From assembly GCA_020746105.1 (NCBI GenBank), contig CM036618.1:124195191-124259190 (forward strand): a stretch of DNA of 64,000 nucleotides. The letters are read 5' to 3'. A program made the position numbers and the translations under genes. Below, piece by piece: positions 30,001-38,375 of the stretch. The notes under the pieces are model-generated. The model had not been told where the DNA came from. It was given only the letters and a program-made list of their open reading frames with translations, and did no database searches. The stretch's first letter is position 1. Every line of letters begins with the position of its first letter. The stretch comes from Trogon surrucura (Eukaryota; Chordata; Aves; Trogoniformes; Trogonidae).

Positions 30001-33000
30001 TGTACACAGTTAAGACATGTGACCATACGCTGCATTTCCTCATCATTCTCTTCAGTAACACAGCCATCATAAGTTACTGCATGAATGTCTAGCAGAAAAT
30101 AAAGGCTCTTACCTAGTTTGATGTTGTAGTTTACTTTTTCATTTATACCCGCGTCTCCGTCTTTGGCCAGTATGTCCTCTGGGAGAATAGCCAGACGACC
30201 CGTCTAGAAAACAGATATCAACTTGATCAACTTGAAAAAAAAATACACATAAACTTGAAATTGTTTGTAAAGTCACAATTTTGATTAAAGAAACAAAAAG
30301 CATGTTTTCATTGACTGGGATCAGGAAGAAAATCTCTCTCTTTCTCTTTACAGAAGAAAATGATAACCAAAATACTTGATGAATACACTGTGTTTGAGAA
30401 ACACCACACTATGAAGCAGTAGTCACTGATGGAATTCCTGTCAAGAACACTGAATATTTCAGTTCCATTCCTCTCCTGGAAAACAATATGCAAGTCTACA
30501 TTGCAGCCCTAGTAAAAACAGTAATTTATTTAAAAGATAAAAATATTTTAGAAGATCTAAAAGGATTCCTTTGAATTAAATGTGACCATCTAACAAAAAG
30601 GACACCAACGTTGTAACACCAAAAGCATATGTGGTTTAAAATATGTTGAGAATAATGATAAAGAAAGAGGGATAATGAAGATAATTAACTATCTTAATTT
30701 CAGGGGATTACTCTGCTAATATTATACTGTGATTGCTTCTTTTTGGTCAATACATACAGAAGCCTAAGTTGAACAAATATATTCCACCTAGAAATTTCCA
30801 CCCCATATAGAAAAAAAAATAAATCACAATAGAATATAAACCACAGCTTACTGTTCAGAGTCTTATTTTGCTTATCTGATCATAAGGCAGAATGAAGGAA
30901 TTACACCATTAAAACTGCAACTAGGCAACCAACTCCAGGACTGATGGGCAGTCAAGCCCTTCCAAGCTTACATTAAAAGTCCTGCTAAAACATCTGTTTT
31001 ATTTTTGCCTTTTTTTCTTTTCTTCTTTTCCCCCTCAAACACAAAACAAAACATCTCTGTAGCAGAGAGGTCTATGGTGGGGAACTTTACAATTCACCAG
31101 CTAGCACAAACCAAAGCAGCCCGCTGTCTTAAGCTGCTCAAAGATGAAGTATCCTTGAGAGAAAAGCACTGTGGGCAGGAATAATCCATTTACATTTGCA
31201 GTCTTCAGTGAAAACGTTTTACCTGGTTTTCACTGATTTTTCCATTGTACACTGATTGACTGAAATAGGGGTTCAATGTATCATAATCTTCTATGGTAAT
31301 TATTAATGATGCAGTATCACTGTTCTCTCCCATCCTTTCCTGCATTCCAAGAGAAGGAAAAAAAGAAACCACAATGTCACAGAAGAGCAGTTTTGTCACG
31401 GAAAATGCAGCAGAGGATTATCCGTGCTTTGCAGCATTTAAACATTTTTAATCTGAGACTTCTCGGCCTGCCAAATTTTTCCATTCCCCGAAATGCAGTT
31501 CTAGGAATAATACTACCAAAAGGTAATTGGTTTTAGTTACTAGTTTTATATCAGGCAGGTGTTACACAGTAGCGTGTAGAATGTGGTAACAGCACGTTTC
31601 CTGCTGCAGCTGGACTATTTGCGAGATACCACAATAAATGTGGCAAAATGACTTCTTTTTAATTCAAAAAGGAATTGAAGGCAAATATATATTCAACTCT
31701 CAAGAGACACACAAAAAGACTACAGGTGGTAACATGCAGCAAAGATAGGACAGATCTGCAAAAAATGAAAAGGTGAATAGTGAGGAATAAATATGTACAA
31801 TATATGTACTTAAAGAAATAAACACAGAAATAAACTTGGGCTGGTATTTGAGGGGAGATTTAAACAATATTAATATTGTTTAAATATGAAGATATTATTG
31901 TTCAAATATTAAGAATGTGCTACTTCATCTGCAGTACAAGCCAAGATGCAGGCACAGCATTTTGGCTTGGGAACTCCCTAAGTTTGTAGAAATTGTAATT
32001 TGTAGAAATTTGTAGAAATTGGAATGTTATATCAAAGGAAGTACTATTGTAGAACTACTTGGGTTCTCATTCTTTTAATTTATATCATACCTTTGCTTGG
32101 ACTGTTAAATTGAAAAGGTTGATCTTGTTATAATCCAATGTTTTATTCACCATGATGTTTCCATCTCCTTCCCTTATATAAAAGTAATCAGAGTTTGGAC
32201 CCTATTAAATGAATAAATCATATTTTGCATGATTAACAATGAAATACATTTTCTTTTCTCTTACCACCTTTATTATTGGGCTATCCTTCATAAAAGACAC
32301 CACCACTGCAAAGGAAAATGCAGACTCTCTTCAACACATTCTGTTGCCTCTCCTATCAGTGCCATTAGGCTTTCTACCTGATGTGTCTCATCCTGTGGTC
32401 AATAACTAAAGCAGCCTAAATGAACGGCATCGGCTTCTCTTCCCCAGCTATTAAACAAGCAGAGACATCAAGCTCAGATGTGAAGATCTCCACCACAGAT
32501 AGCTCAAGTTAGCTGAAATAATCTTACTTCAGGTGGCAACAGCGCAGCAGGACTAGAAAGCAACAACAAACCAAAGAACTCCAAGAAGAAAGAAACTGCT
32601 TCACTCCTGCTCCAAAAAAGAACCACCGAGTTCCTCAGCTGTAGCTGAAAAGTGCCACACAACATCTCACACATGTTAAGAAACAAGATTCGCTGCATGC
32701 TAGGCTGATCCTGAGGTACAAATTCGAATTTTAATTGGTCTATCTGATGCTAGCTTTCTGTGATTTGTAATCTTACCCGCACAGTGCAAGATAATGTACT
32801 TTGATCTGGTCCTAGGCTTTATTTTGTATGAAATGGAGACTGATGTTCAGTCTCTGACAAACAAAGGGCACTCACCCAAAGACTGTAAGTAATGAGGCTC
32901 CACATAGGTGAAAAATCTTTATCCTCAGCTTCCACTTTTATAACAATGGAATTTATTGCAGATACCTAGAGGAAATATTGATCAGCAAACGCTCAGTCAC

Positions 33001-36000
33001 AAGTCCCGTGAGGTATCTTGCCTAACTTCTAGCAGCTCAGCTGCTCTCCTCCCTGCCCACGGAAAGGCATAGCAAAGCACCACAAGAGTGCGTGCAGTGA
33101 TCTAATACCAGTGCGGTCACATTAGAACCTCATATGTTTTGACCCCCCCCAAATAATTTTAAAATATCACAGGAAAAAGTATTAACATTCGCCATAACCC
33201 ACCTCTGATACCGAAGCATTATAGTGAGTCTGTAGAAATTTTGGAGAATTGTCATTTATGTCTTCTAAGACTATGTCCCGGACATTCTCTATCTCATCAG
33301 TCTTTGTAACAGAAGCAAAAGACATGTCAGAAGTGGCAGCAGTGAGGTGACAGCATACTGCTAACATTTAATGTCATCATATAAAATGAGATCTTCAGTA
33401 CTAAAATCCGCAACGAGTTAGACTGCCATTTCCAATAATGGAGTAGAAAGTTTGTGAAAATATCTTAAGATTAACTTTAAAAAAATTACCTTAGGTTTTC
33501 AGCGAACAAAACCACTCATTCCATTTGGCACATTTAAACAAATATGTCTTCTACAAGGGACTCTTAACTCCCTGCATCATATCTTCAAATGAAATAGTTT
33601 TTCAGAAAATGATAATTTGCATTAAACTTAGATTAAAAAAGAGTTGATAAAAGACACCTTTTACTTACCGTTCCAATCCTTCGGCAAACAAGAGCATAGA
33701 AGATATTGTAACTCTAAAAATGATCAAACAAGCAAATAAGTAATAAAATCTATGAACTCCTAATAGAATTGTCAAAGAATGTTTATGTCAAAACTGTACA
33801 AAACAACTTCTAGCACCTGAATCTTCAGGTGTGTTTTACCAAAACACACTGCTTATAACGCATAGTAAAGTCACTACAGATTATTAACTGCAAAGTTTAT
33901 TTGGCTGCCATTCATCTACCATTGGCATCCTGCACAGATCCAGGAAAAACACCAATATTGCTTCACAGAGCAAGAACGGCCTTAGAATGAGGATCTACCC
34001 TTTTGTGCATCGACCAAGAGAGGTCAGTGGATCTATTCACGTTTGCAGTTAAGTACTTGTATAAATATTCCTGTGATTAAGGATTGCCTTGTACCAAATT
34101 ATACCCGAACAATCTCATTTTGATGAAATAGTTGGTGTTACCGAGAGATGAGTTGGAAGAAAAGTGACACCTATCATAACTGTGCATTTACAGCTTTCAT
34201 TACAAGTGACGATCTGTGATTAGGGAAGAACTCTGCTGACTGTCACATGCCAGATAATTTTACAGTTACAGGAAACTGAAGACATTGAACCGGTATTATT
34301 AAGAGGTAAACACTAAAGTCTATGGTGCTCTTCTTGATGAGTCACCCTCTTGAAATACCAACCTGTATTGTAAGAGAATGAACAGTTAAAATCTATGTCT
34401 TAGTGCTGCCTTTTTTCACCTGTCAAGAAAAATTTTATATCCAGGTTTTATGTCCAGCAGAAAGAATACCTCAATAGAATCAACATCCAGTGGTTTAAGG
34501 GTCCTCACTGTTGCATTATTAGATCCATCAGTATATACCAGCTCCACATATTCTAAGTGTTCGGGGAACAAATACTCTTTTAAATCCAAATGTACATCAG
34601 GTGGGATATTCGTAATCCATTCTATATCACCTGTAAGAAAAAGTGCAACAAACCAGATTGCTTTATGGAAAAGAAATCGTTTCACACCTATTGACAACTT
34701 GATTACTGGTTACCTTTGGTTACACTGTACTTTGTCTTGGCATTTTCAGCTAAATCATGAGATCTGCTGAAGTCTCCCTGAGTACTATGCACAAGTGTAT
34801 TGATATGTTTCTAAAACCACACAAACTCACTTTTTCCAGATTATTTACACTCTGTAAGAGTATGCCCAGAATTAAAAAGCTTGGCATAATTTACACCTAA
34901 ATTTCCGCCACTTCCTGGAAATAGCTTTAAGCTGAATAACTTTTTTTGCATGTAGTGTCAAAATGCAATTACAATGTCATCAAAATCATTGAGAAGCTAG
35001 TCAGGGCTGCACGGGATGAGTTTTGCTATCTTCCAAACAAGCGCACTCCATAGCTCTAGGGTAAATCTATCAAGCAGGTAGAATCCAGCGTCAACCTTGA
35101 TTCAGGCTTGTGGTTGTTTAATTTCTGTTTTTGGTACAGAATGGTAAGTGTATGGCCCCTCCTTTTATCTGTTCCTATAGGTACAGAACACAAACACGGA
35201 AGAACACAGCCTTTGAATCAATTTGAAAGTGACTTTCTTCAACTGTGCATTTAGGAACTACTGTCTTAAAAATACTAAAAGTTGTTGTCATTTTCATGAT
35301 TCATATTAGACTCATGATCATTTCAGTAGTGAGTGTATTACTTGCTTGGTTAAACAGCAGCTCTGTGTTTGAACTTGTGTTTGAAATGTATCCTTTTAAA
35401 CCACCCAGTGTGGTGCTACTGGCAATTTTATTAAATAAGGTTGCTTTACTCGTATTGTCAAGATACTTGCATTTACGAAATAATACTTAGTTTCTCTTGG
35501 AACGCATTATCTGGATTGCAAACCCATAATCACTTCTCCCCTCCCAATATCTTTCCTGAGCATTTACCATGATCTTCAGCTCTGTTTCTTACTTCACCGC
35601 TACTAATTTAGGCTGTAACAGGCCCATCCCAGTTCTCCACATACAGACTTGCGGGCCTTGGTCTCTAAGTGCCTAAAGGAAGGGAAGCTTGTCTTCTTGC
35701 AAGGGCAGGGAGTGTCTGGAATGCTGTCAGCTGCCAGCCCAAAGATACTGGACTACAATTGCACGTAAGGAGAAAGTCCAATCAGATGGCAACAAGCACA
35801 AACCAGCAGGGCTGTGTCTTGGGGCACAGCATTTCGTGGTGTTGAAACTCTTAGAAGAAAGTGTTCTAGGAAAACAAAACCTACCTTTGCCTGCTGATAC
35901 ACTGCCTAACCCTCCATCCAGACAAGAAGTATCAATACAGAGCGGGTTACACTAACAAAGAAAACTGGAATAGAAAATACCAATATATCGAGCGGCCGGC

Positions 36001-38173
36001 ATTGATCCTGTAACTCCCTGTGCTGCAAGTCTGCTTGTTCCTCTGCACTCCCATCTGCTCTCCCTGGATTCTTTTGGGTTTTATATTTATTTATTCTACT
36101 AAGGACTATGCCACACAGGCAGCCATGAAGACTATTGTACAACAATTAAAAATGCAGACTCATAAAATACAGCAACTACACGAAACATTAAAGTACTACA
36201 TGCACTAATCAGACAATTCCTGGAGAGAATCATGATTTTACCTGTATAGTTATCCAAAAAGCCTGACAGGCTGACTGGCTCAGGTGTTGTGTCACAATTT
36301 ATACTTGTGGTTTCTAAAAAGAAAAGTAAAAGTCATGTACAAATGACACAGAGGGATTATATCCAGAAATAGTACAAGGTAAAAAAGCTTATGTTACACA
36401 AAACCAGACACACGCACTAGTTCAAATTAAGCTAAAAGACATTTAGCATGGTGGCACCTTATTGAAATTTTCAGGGTTTAAAACAGTAAAACATTATATG
36501 GAGTAGGTAAATGCTGGTGTCTAGGATCCAGTCTATATCCTTGTCCCAAAAAATTCTATGATAAAGGGCTGCACAACTTAAAAAGCAGCTATAAAAAAGG
36601 ATGTGCAAACATTAGTTACGGAACTGTCCTTTCTTTGTACCCTGACCAGATTGAAACTTCGGCTTTATTGCCTGACACTAGTTAATCACTATGTTAATTG
36701 CCTGCTGAAACATTTGTGGAAATCGTAACCAAACCTACTTTTGCACTGTGGCTTTACAAATATTTTCTACTCCCAAGAAAACTGCAAACACAAAGCTATT
36801 CACCACTGAAATGTTAGCAAGAAGCCAAGACCTTAGGATAAAGGCACAGTGACAGATTTACCTGAAGTTTATTCTCCTTAAACACTTAAAGGAGTTGACA
36901 CTTCTGAAGTACAGCTTTTCCCTGAGAAGTGGCTTAACTGTACCTCAGTGATCTCTCTCTCTTTTCCGTGGTAAAAAGCAACAGACTCTTCTTCTAGATT
37001 GGCCAACTACACACACAGATATCTAGAAACCCACCAGATTTTCCCTTCCCAGAATTACTCAGCAAAGCTACTGAAGTGCAGTCTATGCTCTTATGGATAC
37101 CTGTGGGACTTTTGTGGTCTTCTGAGGGTTTATGCCAATGCTAAGATCTTCCCTCGCTATTCTTGCCACCCTGAGCATATATTCAAAGTGATCAGCAACT
37201 GAACAAACCCCAGAGAATACTTCTGCAGCCAGAAGCTGCCGGTTATGGGTCTAATTCGCTGCCTCCATCTCCAAGTATTCAAAAGCCTACTTAGGAAAGC
37301 AGGGTTCTTGACTACTGAAAAAGATCAAAAACCTGGAAGCTTGGATAGGGTTGGAATGTTACATCACGGTTGAGTAAAGGAAATTCAATAACTACATAAA
37401 AGTGCTTGTTGCTTTTTTCACAAGGAAAAAAAAAAATGAAAAAAAATCCCATGACTAGTCCTGGTGCTCCTCTGGAGCTATCAGAAACAAAGAAAAGACA
37501 TGAGTGTTTTCACTGTTGTGAAAATTCTGTAGGGAGGCTGAAGGACCATAATTGTATTAAGACCTCAAGTTTAAGCACACAGACATGGTTTCTACCCCAA
37601 CAGCTAACGGATGGGTACAGTTTTCTGTCTGGAAGCCCTTTCCTCAAAACATCAAAGAGAACTTTTAATGGAGTCCTCACCTCTACAATGAAATGGTAGC
37701 TACAATCTAATTTAGCAGAATAGCAGCAGCAAGAAATTAACCTGATCCCAACTTCAAAACTATACAGCTTCAGACTCAGCTTCAGCCTAGTTAATTAACC
37801 TCCACTGCAGACACAAAATAACCAAATCCAAAAAAGTTCAAAGAGAATTTGTAAAAACCCACTGCACATACAAGAGTCACAGTTCTCGACTTGTGATCAC
37901 TGAGCTCCTGAAAGTCCACAGACCACTTCCATGGGCAGCGAGAAGATTGCTTGTTTAGCTGTTAACATTTTACCAGTCGACACATAGATACATTGCAAAC
38001 TTCTAGGATGGTGATTTAAGTGCATTTAATAAATTTGTCTTTGTTCAGTTTCAATAAAAGCAGGAGGAGACTCACAAGCATTTATAAAAATAACACTACT
38101 TACTTTGTGCATCGAGACAGATGAACATAACCCAACCGATCAAAGCAAGAACCAGAGATCGAGAAAGCGCCAT
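1..38173 (-). CDS. Giant CDH23/PCDH15-like cadherin, 21 EC repeats + MAD + TM (3'-partial, 41 coding exons visible)
   Basis: Predicted single-pass adhesion protein at the cell surface. Splicing 41 exons gives about 2346 residues in one open frame, with every exon phase matching its neighbour. Order: signal peptide (residues 1-23), EC1 to EC21, a ferredoxin-like membrane-adjacent region of about 100 residues, and a transmembrane helix at the window edge. Most repeats show DRE/LDYE, DxD and DVNDNxP calcium motifs. The start is chosen because this ATG opens a classic signal peptide. The cytoplasmic tail and stop lie beyond base 1. The family is certain. EC1 resembles that of PCDH15 and the juxtamembrane part resembles the MAD of CDH23/PCDH15, but the repeat number fits neither. 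A role as an extracellular filament of stereocilia or microvilli is inference. The gene sits downstream of SANBR in the same orientation; no operon-like coupling is implied. Confidence 0.93.
11..176 (-). other. Cadherin exon 41: last MAD helix and transmembrane segment
   Basis: The acceptor at 177-178 joins in phase 2 and reads [17 protein letters not shown], a charged helix, then [12 protein letters not shown] and the membrane span [20 protein letters not shown] possible donor (GTATAT) lies at 10-5. Alternatively the frame reads on as VYV past the window edge. The hydrophobic run after the MAD fixes the topology as N-terminus outside. The cytoplasmic tail is not in this window. Confidence 0.82.
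976..2555 (-). other. Cadherin exons 39-40: membrane-adjacent (MAD/SEA-like) domain
   Basis: Exons 2461-2555 and 976-1131. The sequence [18 protein letters not shown], then a helix ([19 protein letters not shown]), a strand ([11 protein letters not shown]), a charged loop ([10 protein letters not shown]) and a strand ([12 protein letters not shown]) leads toward a last helix in exon 41. This strand-helix-strand-strand-helix order is that of the ferredoxin-like MAD known next to the membrane in PCDH15 and CDH23. The match is by layout and general look, not by a search. The donor of exon 40 is GTCTGT, a weak site, but it is needed for the correct phase. Confidence 0.75.
2186..2280 (-). mobile_element. 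Old CR1 3'-end fragment
   Basis: The plus strand has gatcacagaaccagtgaggt, then gggaagagacctcgtgatgt and tctggtccaatggcc, matching the inverted CR1 tail with many changes. The far boundary is unclear and may reach about 2400. It lies between cadherin exons 39 and 40. Confidence 0.6.
2914..4967 (-). other. Cadherin exons 35-38: EC20 and EC21
   Basis: Exons 4858-4967, 3996-4130, 3721-3857 and 2914-3111. EC20 has [38 protein letters not shown] and IEANDNLSS, and ends [10 protein letters not shown], one residue shorter than usual. EC21, the last repeat, opens [14 protein letters not shown], has [29 protein letters not shown] and [13 protein letters not shown], and passes straight into the membrane-adjacent region with no DxNDN motif. 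That is expected for the final repeat. Confidence 0.9.
5178..8089 (-). other. Cadherin exons 32-34: EC18 and EC19
   Basis: Exons 7953-8089, 7135-7278 and 5178-5422. EC18 continues with [16 protein letters not shown] and [14 protein letters not shown] and ends [13 protein letters not shown]19 opens [14 protein letters not shown], has [15 protein letters not shown] and [13 protein letters not shown], and ends [13 protein letters not shown], another linker without DxNDN. Exon 34 ends in phase 2 and joins exon 35 to read [10 protein letters not shown]. Confidence 0.9.
8090..9611 (-). other. Cadherin intron between exons 31 and 32
   Basis: The 1.5 kb is somewhat richer in G+C than other introns, especially about 8330-9200. 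It holds several overlapping short open frames, none with a recognisable product. An old unrecognised repeat is possible. Confidence 0.45.
9612..12847 (-). other. Cadherin exons 29-31: EC16, EC17 and start of EC18
   Basis: Exons 12639-12847, 11110-11289 and 9612-9831. EC16 ends [13 protein letters not shown]17 has [28 protein letters not shown] and [13 protein letters not shown], and ends [12 protein letters not shown] cysteine sits in the linker and another in the preceding strand (RGYCTVV), a possible local pair. EC18 opens [13 protein letters not shown] and shows [15 protein letters not shown]. The intron between exons 30 and 31 holds the largest CR1 copy in the window. Confidence 0.91.
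10346..11035 (-). mobile_element. CR1 LINE, 5'-truncated, with intact end of the reverse-transcriptase ORF
   Basis: The minus strand encodes about 200 residues typical of the CR1 ORF2 C-terminus ([44 protein letters not shown]). It then ends in the family tail with ATTCTATGA-type repeats, seen on the plus strand as catagaatcacagaat. No stop interrupts the ORF part, so it is a fairly young copy. The 5' portion is missing, so it is not autonomous. It lies in the intron between cadherin exons 30 and 31, in the same orientation as the gene, ending about 75 bases from exon 30. Confidence 0.93.
13700..16943 (-). other. Cadherin exons 25-28: EC14, EC15 and start of EC16
   Basis: Exons 16727-16943, 15600-15758, 14983-15134 and 13700-13868. 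EC14 has [15 protein letters not shown] and [11 protein letters not shown] and ends [11 protein letters not shown], with the final asparagine position changed. EC15 has [14 protein letters not shown] and [13 protein letters not shown], but a weak strand ([11 protein letters not shown]) in place of DRE, and ends [11 protein letters not shown] with no calcium linker. EC16 opens [14 protein letters not shown] and lacks the usual DxD loop. This stretch is the most degenerate part of the ectodomain. Confidence 0.89.
15284..15530 (-). mobile_element. Degraded CR1 fragment
   Basis: The plus strand reads catcacagaacagtttggg, then tggaagggccctcgtgag and cctctctgggcaacctgttc, the inverted CR1 3' end. 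Small deletions break the reading frame. It lies in the intron between cadherin exons 26 and 27. Confidence 0.85.
17260..20681 (-). other. Cadherin exons 21-24: EC11, EC12, EC13
   Basis: Exons 20533-20681, 19312-19619, 18454-18723 and 17260-17397. EC11 has [15 protein letters not shown] and ends with [12 protein letters not shown], which lacks DxNDN. EC12 opens [15 protein letters not shown], has no DxD loop in its first half ([11 protein letters not shown]), but has [11 protein letters not shown] and ends [13 protein letters not shown]13 has [15 protein letters not shown] and [12 protein letters not shown] and ends [11 protein letters not shown]. The donor of exon 22 is read as GTACAG after codon TTG because that restores the normal spacing before VTVSVDD. 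Confidence 0.9.
18732..18770. repeat. Poly-A plus TA-rich simple repeat
   Basis: A run of A followed by gatatatatgtatatatatt sits just upstream of the acceptor of cadherin exon 23 and forms, on the minus strand, part of its T-rich tract. Confidence 0.75.
21640..22800 (-). other. Cadherin exons 17-20: EC9, EC10 and start of EC11
   Basis: Exons 22675-22800, 22286-22543, 21916-22014 and 21640-21812. EC9 continues with [14 protein letters not shown] and [12 protein letters not shown] and ends [13 protein letters not shown]10 has [31 protein letters not shown] and [12 protein letters not shown], and closes [13 protein letters not shown]11 begins [12 protein letters not shown] and reaches [15 protein letters not shown] at a phase-2 donor. 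All linkers here are canonical, so this part should be stiff when calcium is bound. Confidence 0.93.
23813..24757 (-). other. Cadherin exon 16: 945-base exon carrying EC6, EC7, EC8 and the start of EC9
   Basis: One open exon of 315 codons, phase 0 at both ends. It covers most of EC6 ([24 protein letters not shown]), all of EC7 ([33 protein letters not shown]), all of EC8 ([33 protein letters not shown]) and the opening of EC9 up to FNVTDKDE. All calcium motifs are canonical. Every other repeat in the gene is split over two or more exons, so this block stands out. Base composition is more GC-rich than in flanking exons. Confidence 0.95.
25720..27088 (-). other. Cadherin exons 14-15: EC5 with degenerate linker
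   Basis: Exons 26908-27088 and 25720-25853, joined in phase 1. EC5 shows [16 protein letters not shown], a calcium-type DxD-G-N motif, and [13 protein letters not shown]. The expected DRE strand is replaced by [13 protein letters not shown]. The closing linker reads [10 protein letters not shown], with no DxNDN, so the EC5-EC6 joint probably binds fewer calcium ions. EC6 starts [12 protein letters not shown]. Confidence 0.88.
28095..28620 (-). other. Cadherin exons 12-13: EC4
   Basis: Exons 28492-28620 and 28095-28250. EC4 continues with [14 protein letters not shown] and [15 protein letters not shown], then [12 protein letters not shown], and closes [14 protein letters not shown] chose the acceptor at 28250 because it keeps the usual spacing between DRE and the A-x-D motif. 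An upstream in-frame acceptor at 28295 would add 15 residues and break that spacing. EC5 opens at the exon end ([11 protein letters not shown]). Confidence 0.88.
29007..30203 (-). other. Cadherin exons 9-11: EC3 and start of EC4
   Basis: Exons 30113-30203, 29448-29560 and 29007-29180. EC3 starts with [14 protein letters not shown] from the previous exon. It continues with [30 protein letters not shown] and [12 protein letters not shown], and ends [13 protein letters not shown], a canonical calcium linker. EC4 then opens with [16 protein letters not shown] and reaches TATDKDE at the donor. Exons 9 and 10 join in phase 1. Confidence 0.9.
31858..31885. repeat. Perfect 28-base A/T-rich palindrome
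   Basis: The run attt-aaacaatatt-aatattgttt-aaat equals its own reverse complement over all 28 bases. It lies in the intron between cadherin exons 7 and 8, beside an imperfect echo (gatattattgttcaaatatt) at about 31891-31910. Confidence 0.85.
31983..32021. repeat. Short tandem array of an 11-mer
   Basis: Three near-copies of tttgtagaaat follow one another with small spacers. It is about 100 bases from the palindrome and close to the 3' side of cadherin exon 7. Confidence 0.7.
33203..36313 (-). other. Cadherin exons 2-5: EC1 with cysteine pair
   Basis: Exons 36242-36313, 34470-34630, 33669-33713 and 33203-33301. EC1 begins [15 protein letters not shown] and ends [14 protein letters not shown]. 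It has one cysteine near its N-terminus (INC) and one before the last strand (ALVCRRIGT). The same layout is known from PCDH15 EC1, where the two residues form a disulfide. The 45-base exon [15 protein letters not shown] carries the second cysteine and is in phase 0 on both sides. The first half has no DRE motif, so EC1 is atypical, as in PCDH15 and CDHR5. Confidence 0.88.
36314..38103 (-). other. Cadherin intron 1
   Basis: This 1.8 kb intron separates the signal-peptide exon from EC1. I see no repeat family, conserved-looking motif or open frame of note in it. Confidence 0.6.
38104..38173 (-). other. Cadherin exon 1: start codon and signal peptide
   Basis: ATG at 38173-38171 begins [17 protein letters not shown], a short basic start followed by a hydrophobic core, then CLDAQ, a plausible signal peptidase region. 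The donor is GTAAGT directly after base 38104. The exon ends in phase 1 and joins exon 2 to give KTTSINCD. The 5' UTR and any upstream non-coding exon are not resolved. Confidence 0.88.
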
Positions 38174-38344
38174 GACCACCGCAAAAAAAAAGTTATCCTA
38201 CTGAAGGCAAAAACAGATGGTCGTTTGTCACATACAATACTTGCAAAAAACCATTTCATCTGCCATATCACAAGTCAGTTATCCTGACAAACGCTTCAGT
38301 GGGAATCAGGCAAAAGACTGGAATAAGCCTTTGAGAGCAACTCA

Positions 38345-38375
38345 CAAACTAACTATATAACGTGCTTATCATTCC
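38345..38375 (-). promoter_or_regulatory. Candidate cadherin promoter elements (TATA-like and GATA motif)
   Basis: On the minus strand, GATAAG (38370-38365) is followed by CACGT and TATATAG (38359-38353), about 180 bases before the start codon. Spacing is compatible with a TATA promoter and a short 5' UTR in the same exon. A-T-rich DNA yields such motifs by chance and no transcript start can be seen, so this is a weak call. Confidence 0.22.

Larger units (their letters stand above)
31223..32965 (-). other. Cadherin exons 6-8: EC2
   Basis: Exons 32876-32965, 32091-32201 and 31223-31339, all phase 0. EC2 runs from [18 protein letters not shown] through [13 protein letters not shown] and [12 protein letters not shown] to [15 protein letters not shown]. 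The closing linker is DYDTLNP in place of DxNDNxP. The intron between exons 7 and 8 holds a 28-base perfect palindrome (31858-31885) and a short 11-mer tandem array. Confidence 0.87.

Noticed and set aside
11..38173. Calling the large cadherin CDH23, PCDH15, FAT or DCHS
   Set aside because: The EC number (21), the EC1 form and the lack of EGF or laminin-G domains do not fit any of them together; gene symbol left empty.
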